Shown: in pieces, positions 60,720-64,000 of the stretch
Numbering within the stretch: position 1 is the stretch's first letter
How the letters are laid out: every line of letters begins with the position of its first letter
NCBI GenBank assembly: GCA_025330725.1
Contig: JAIWND010000007.1
Location: forward strand, 310,001-374,000
DNA from: Chlamydoabsidia padenii
Taxonomy: Eukaryota > Mucoromycota > Mucoromycetes > Mucorales > Cunninghamellaceae
Reading direction: 5' to 3'
DNA: 64,000 nt
The notes under the pieces: model-generated
What the model was told of the DNA's origin: nothing
Seen by the model: only the letters and a program-made list of their open reading frames with translations
Database searches by the model: none
Translations under genes and position numbers: made by a program

Positions 60720-62494
60720 CTATTCAAAAACAAGGTTGGTTTCATCATGACCATGAATAATCAATAGATCGGTTTCCTTGTTGTTGTTGGAGATCCAGCC
60801 AGAGATACGAGACTTCACCGCTTGATAATCATAGTTTTCTTGATTATTGGAAGTAAAGTCCACGTTAGGCATTTGTTTTCCACCTTGAGCAACAAATCGA
60901 CCTTCAAAAGCATCACGTTCCTATATCCAAATCAAACCAAAAAAAAAGTTAGATAAGAGTTCAAGTTGTAAAAAGACATGTATTATTTACCAAAGATAGA
61001 CTAGAGACACCATGAGGAGAAGAAGAAGCAATATTGAGGTTTTCTTGTTGAGATGTAGCTTGAAGTAATCGTATGTTGGAATGTCCGTAATAAGCGCCGA
61101 CGGAGAATCGTTCGGTGGGTCGGAAAGTACCAGAGATAACGCCAGAGTAAGTAGCCAACATGATACGATCGGACAGGAGGTTCTAATAAAAGCAAAAAAA
61201 TAAAAAAGCAATTAGTTCCTTGTATCACATTAGATAACCCCCCTCTTTTACCTCGATCGATATGGTTCCAAAAGTAGTGGCCATAGTTACAGATTCAAAA
61301 GACAAATGAAGAGCTTCATTTGCAACGATGGTACCATTGTTGATTTCAACGACGAGTTCTTTCATTGTTGTCATGGTGGAAGGAAGTAGAATATCGATTG
61401 AGTAGTCATCATCATCATCAAAAGCAGCGTGTGCACGGAGGTAAAAATCATGTCCAGTAGTATGTGTGGTTAGCTGAGCTGATTGTGAGGAAGTATAAAT
61501 CACAATGATATCTTGTTCTACACCGGTTGCATCTTGTCGAAGAGTCACTCTGCCTGGTACCGATTTATGCATCATGGAGGTCTTGATATGAAGAGAAGTG
61601 TTTGCAGAAGGAGATAATTGATACCTTTGTTTCCATTGTTGCCGGTTATCACGTTGTTGGAGTCGATGAGGTGGTCGATATCTGTTGTGAGTGGGAAGTT
61701 TTTGTACGTATACTTCTTCGTTATCCTCTTCAATTTGACGCTTTTCATGTTGATGATGATGGCCGTGGTGCTGTTGTTCGTGGTGAGGATGCTTTTGATG
61801 ATCGTGGTAAGGATGCTTGTGATGATCGTGGTGAGGATGCTTTTGATGATCGTGGTAAGGATGCTTGTGATGATCGTGGTGAGGATGCTTGTGATGATCG
61901 TGGTGAGGATGCTTGTGATGATCGTGGTGAGGATGCTTATGACGATCGTGGTGAGGATGCTCAGAAGGGTGATGAGGATGAGGATGCTCAGGACGAGGCT
62001 TGTGGTGATCAGGTTGATGAGTTGACTTGTCAGGAAGATGATCCAATAGTGCCATGTGGTTATCAGGTCGATGAGGACGATGTTTATCATGGTGACGATG
62101 ATGATGGGGATGATGGGAATGATGCTCGTTATCGTGGCGTTCTGTTATATCCACCAAGTAAAACATATAGTTCGCCAAGTCCTGCCTTGCTACATTTTCT
62201 TGTTGACTATCGTGAGGGAAGCCAAGGTCAACATATGAGCCATATTTCTAATAAAGCAATCAAACAGACATTAGTAAGAAGTATTCAGCTGAGCAAGTCT
62301 TACGTTACCTTTTTATGAAAAGTTGGATGGAAGGAGAAGCCAATGACGAATAGACTGGTCAATGTGAGTAAGAAGACAGTGAGTTTCCAATGACGTTGGA
62401 ACCAAGGAGATTTAGCCTCTTCATAAGGTGGAGGAGAGTCAGTTTTTTGTATATCAGAAGTAGGTAAGGATGTATATTCCTTTGAAGAACCCAT
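60720..62494 (-). CDS. Single-pass membrane protein with histidine-rich repeat domain
   Basis: Starts MGSSKEYTSLPTSDIQ with a PPPYEE motif that could bind WW domains or a Nedd4-type ligase. One TM helix (about 40-58: KLTVFLLTLTSLFVIGFSF) is preceded by basic residues, giving a cytosolic N-terminus. Residues of exon 2 (from 62247) begin outside the membrane. Then come about 110 residues with more than 40% His, built on an 8-residue unit HKHPHHDH. The C-terminal 250 residues are beta-rich (TSLHIKTSMMHKSVPGRVTL, VEINNGTIVANEALHLSF, SGTFRPTERFSVGAYYGHS), resembling a DUF4097-like beta-helix fold common in fungal surface proteins. Metal buffering at the surface or in the vacuole is an inference from the His content. 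Confidence 0.78.
61780..61965. repeat. 24-bp coding minisatellite, seven-plus copies
   Basis: GATCGTGGT recurs at exact 24-bp steps (61800, 61824, 61848, 61872, 61896, 61920, 61944), encoding on the minus strand the His-rich octapeptide. Copies of two types (encoding HHKHPH and HQKHPY) alternate in the first part, implying amplification of a 48-bp double unit. Confidence 0.92.
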
Positions 62495-62674
62495 CTTTAG
62501 ATTAAATTGGTAAGGAGAAAGCAGTAAAAGAAAAGAAAAAAGGAAAGATTTTTTTTTAATCTACTTGATTTTAAATGCCGATGTGTCACTTGAACTTTTA
62601 TGGCGCGGTGAAAAGATTTTCCTTTTCTTTCTTGCTCTCTCTCTCTATTGTACTCTCGAATTCTATCTTAACGA

Positions 62675-63217
62675 ATGACTTTACCAAAGTCTATCACCAT
62701 ACTAAGGATTTCGTTTAACTTGATTATAGCTATACAGTTGTAAGCATCCCAAGTTGTAATAACTATGAAGAGTTACACTACAGGTAAAGATAGAAATAGA
62801 AGAAAAAAGTCTTGGCATACCCTACCCTCTGGATCTAATCTCCCTTTTTTGTTACTTTATATGACTTGGGCTATATACAAATATCCGTGGCTATGGCTTT
62901 TGTCGGAGGGTATTAAAGTAGGTACAAAAAAAAAAAAAAAAAAAAAGCAAAACAAAAACCTCTAGAATGGGATGGTAAACTAGATGGCTTGATTCTGGGC
63001 AAGTACAAAATGGGTTTGATTGACAGCACTTTATGCAGCCAATTCAACCTCAGAAGTAAAACTTGGAAGGGAAAAAAAAGTAGCCGATATATTCACATAT
63101 TTGATTAATCTATTTATCTATACATGCACTGATAGGATGAATCACTTCACTGGTCAGGTTCCCTCGGTGGTGACGTTAGTCTTAATGGATCTGATACAAC
63201 AAGGCACGATGGGCTGA
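62675..63217 (+). CDS. Tentative small membrane-protein gene
   Basis: An ATG begins MTLPKSITILRISFNLIIAI with a GT donor after CAGTT. A later segment reads SNLPFLLLYMTWAIYKYPWL, and a last one, after an AG at 63023-63024, reads LYAANSTSEVKLGREKKVAD through TGQVPSVVTLVLMDLIQQG to TGA at 63217. Splicing between them is not fully resolved, partly because an A-run lies at 62927-62946. Two to three hydrophobic helices are likely. No family is recognised. Confidence 0.4.
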
Positions 63218-63917
63218 CTAGCTCTCTCTCTCTCTCTCTCTCTCTCTGGTATATATACATATATATATAAAAGTAAAAGTGGTAGAATGACATCATTATG
63301 TGGTATTGTATATATGGAATTAGATATTAAAAGCTCTTAAATAAAAGAAGAATCTTCCTTACACATGCCTACATAGTTTAGTACTTTGTACCTTTTTTTT
63401 TTTTTTACTTACGCTCATCTGTTGTTTTTGATTCGTCGGAGTTTTTTGACTCTAATGAATGTGATTGGTCTAATTATTTACGTGGGCGCGGTCCGCCAGT
63501 TATTTTTTAATTCTTTGTCTTCTTCTGTTGCTCATTCTCTTCCTTCTCTTTTACTCTCCGCAAGAACTTTTTATCTTTTTCAAAAGCGTTGAAGCAAATT
63601 GATACTCAACATCTAGTCTTATTTTATAAACTCTCTCAAGGTAACTAGACCTCATTTTATTGTCATCCTTGATATGCCTTAATAATGAACTGACCTCTTT
63701 TTGTTTATCTGATTCTAGGTACTTTCTCCTCATCACGTCATTATTGATTGGTTAGGGACCAGATCGCTTCTCTCATATCTATAGTAAGTATGGAAAAGAT
63801 GGGGAAAAAAAAAGGAAAGTCGTGTTACTAACTAGTTTTTATTGTATTATTGATAATAGTAGTTTGTTACTCTCATAAAATCTTAATCAAGACCTCCTTC
63901 CCCTTGTTGCTTCTACT
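63218..63917. other. Intergenic / leader of the last gene
   Basis: A (TC)n microsatellite at about 63221-63246. A possible 5'-UTR intron (donor near 63640, acceptor TTCTAG near 63718) precedes the ATG at 63918. Confidence 0.4.
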
Positions 63918-64000
63918 ATGACAACCTCTAACACTGAAAACAACTCTGTCATTACTCATGCAAGTACTATTGTAAAGAAAAGGAAACAAGTCAGTGTTGC
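63918..64000 (+). CDS. Start of a gene running off the right edge, possibly a Zn2Cys6 regulator
   Basis: First 27 codons: MTTSNTENNSVITHASTIVK then KRKQVSV. A Ser/Thr/Asn-rich start ending in a short basic stretch followed by QVSVA is how many fungal Zn2Cys6 factors enter their CxxCRxxKxxC cluster, but the cluster itself would lie outside the window, so this is a guess. Confidence 0.4.
   Translation, partial: MTTSNTENNSVITHASTIVKKRKQVSV

Noticed and set aside
61780..61965. Regular 24-bp repeats resembling a CRISPR array
   Set aside because: Units are contiguous without spacers and encode a peptide repeat in a eukaryotic gene.
61602..62318. Long plus-strand open frame opposite the His-rich gene
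   Set aside because: It is the antisense shadow of the 24-bp coding minisatellite; its DDRGEDA repeats only mirror the His repeat, and the minus strand has the spliced gene with TM and C-terminal domain.

Overview
The window is AT-rich nuclear DNA of an early-diverging filamentous fungus, most likely Mucoromycota (Mucorales-like). Four things point there. Genes are dense and interrupted by many short GT-AG introns, usually 50-100 bp. A cytochrome-b5-fused front-end (delta-6 type) fatty acid desaturase is present, an enzyme typical of gamma-linolenic-acid-making Mucorales. An L1-like LINE resembles the Mucoromycota Grem-LINE type. A eukaryotic TnpB/Fanzor-like remnant is also present. All exon models here were built by eye from the sequence.

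Layout. 1-0.95 kb: a copper-fist transcription factor running off the left edge (minus). 0.95-5.4 kb: gene-poor, with a small minisatellite and a few coding-like scraps. 5.4-8.8 kb: a convergent pair, the delta-6-type desaturase (plus) and the osmosensor SHO1 (minus). 9.2-15 kb: an accessory stretch with three series of exon-like segments of unknown family, some carrying in-frame stops or frame breaks, and one copy of a dispersed repeat. 15.6-50.5 kb: an ordinary gene-rich block holding a two-TM protein, MZM1, phospholipase D, UTP5/WDR43, an EST1/SMG6-like PIN nuclease, a PHO80-type cyclin, the YHM2 carrier, a coiled-coil protein, a tetraspan protein, a 5'-nucleotidase-family enzyme, a small unknown protein, a TLDc/OXR1 protein, glucose-6-phosphate dehydrogenase, SWC4/DMAP1, a zinc-knuckle-like small protein, an oxodicarboxylate carrier, TIM10 and a kinesin-like protein with a degenerate motor. 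51-60.2 kb: a second accessory stretch with a decayed gene, a tRNA-Asp, a LINE integrated exactly at the tRNA 5' end with a 16-bp target-site duplication, a triple tandem repeat related to the one at 11.4 kb, and the Fanzor-like remnant. 60.7-64 kb: a membrane protein with a histidine-rich minisatellite, a tentative small membrane protein, and the first codons of a further gene.

Several genes serve mitochondria: complex III assembly (MZM1), citrate and oxodicarboxylate transport (YHM2, ODC), inner-membrane import (TIM10) and oxidation resistance (OXR1-type). With glucose-6-phosphate dehydrogenase and the desaturase they bear on NADPH supply and lipid metabolism. This is normal interspersion in a eukaryotic genome, not an operon.

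The most unusual signal is an 11-bp motif, TTCAAATCCCG (reverse complement CGGGATTTGAA). I find 16 exact copies and many one- or two-base variants, mostly 85-200 bp upstream of start codons of unrelated housekeeping genes and usually in the same orientation relative to the gene. It looks like a promoter element that I cannot match to a named fungal site.
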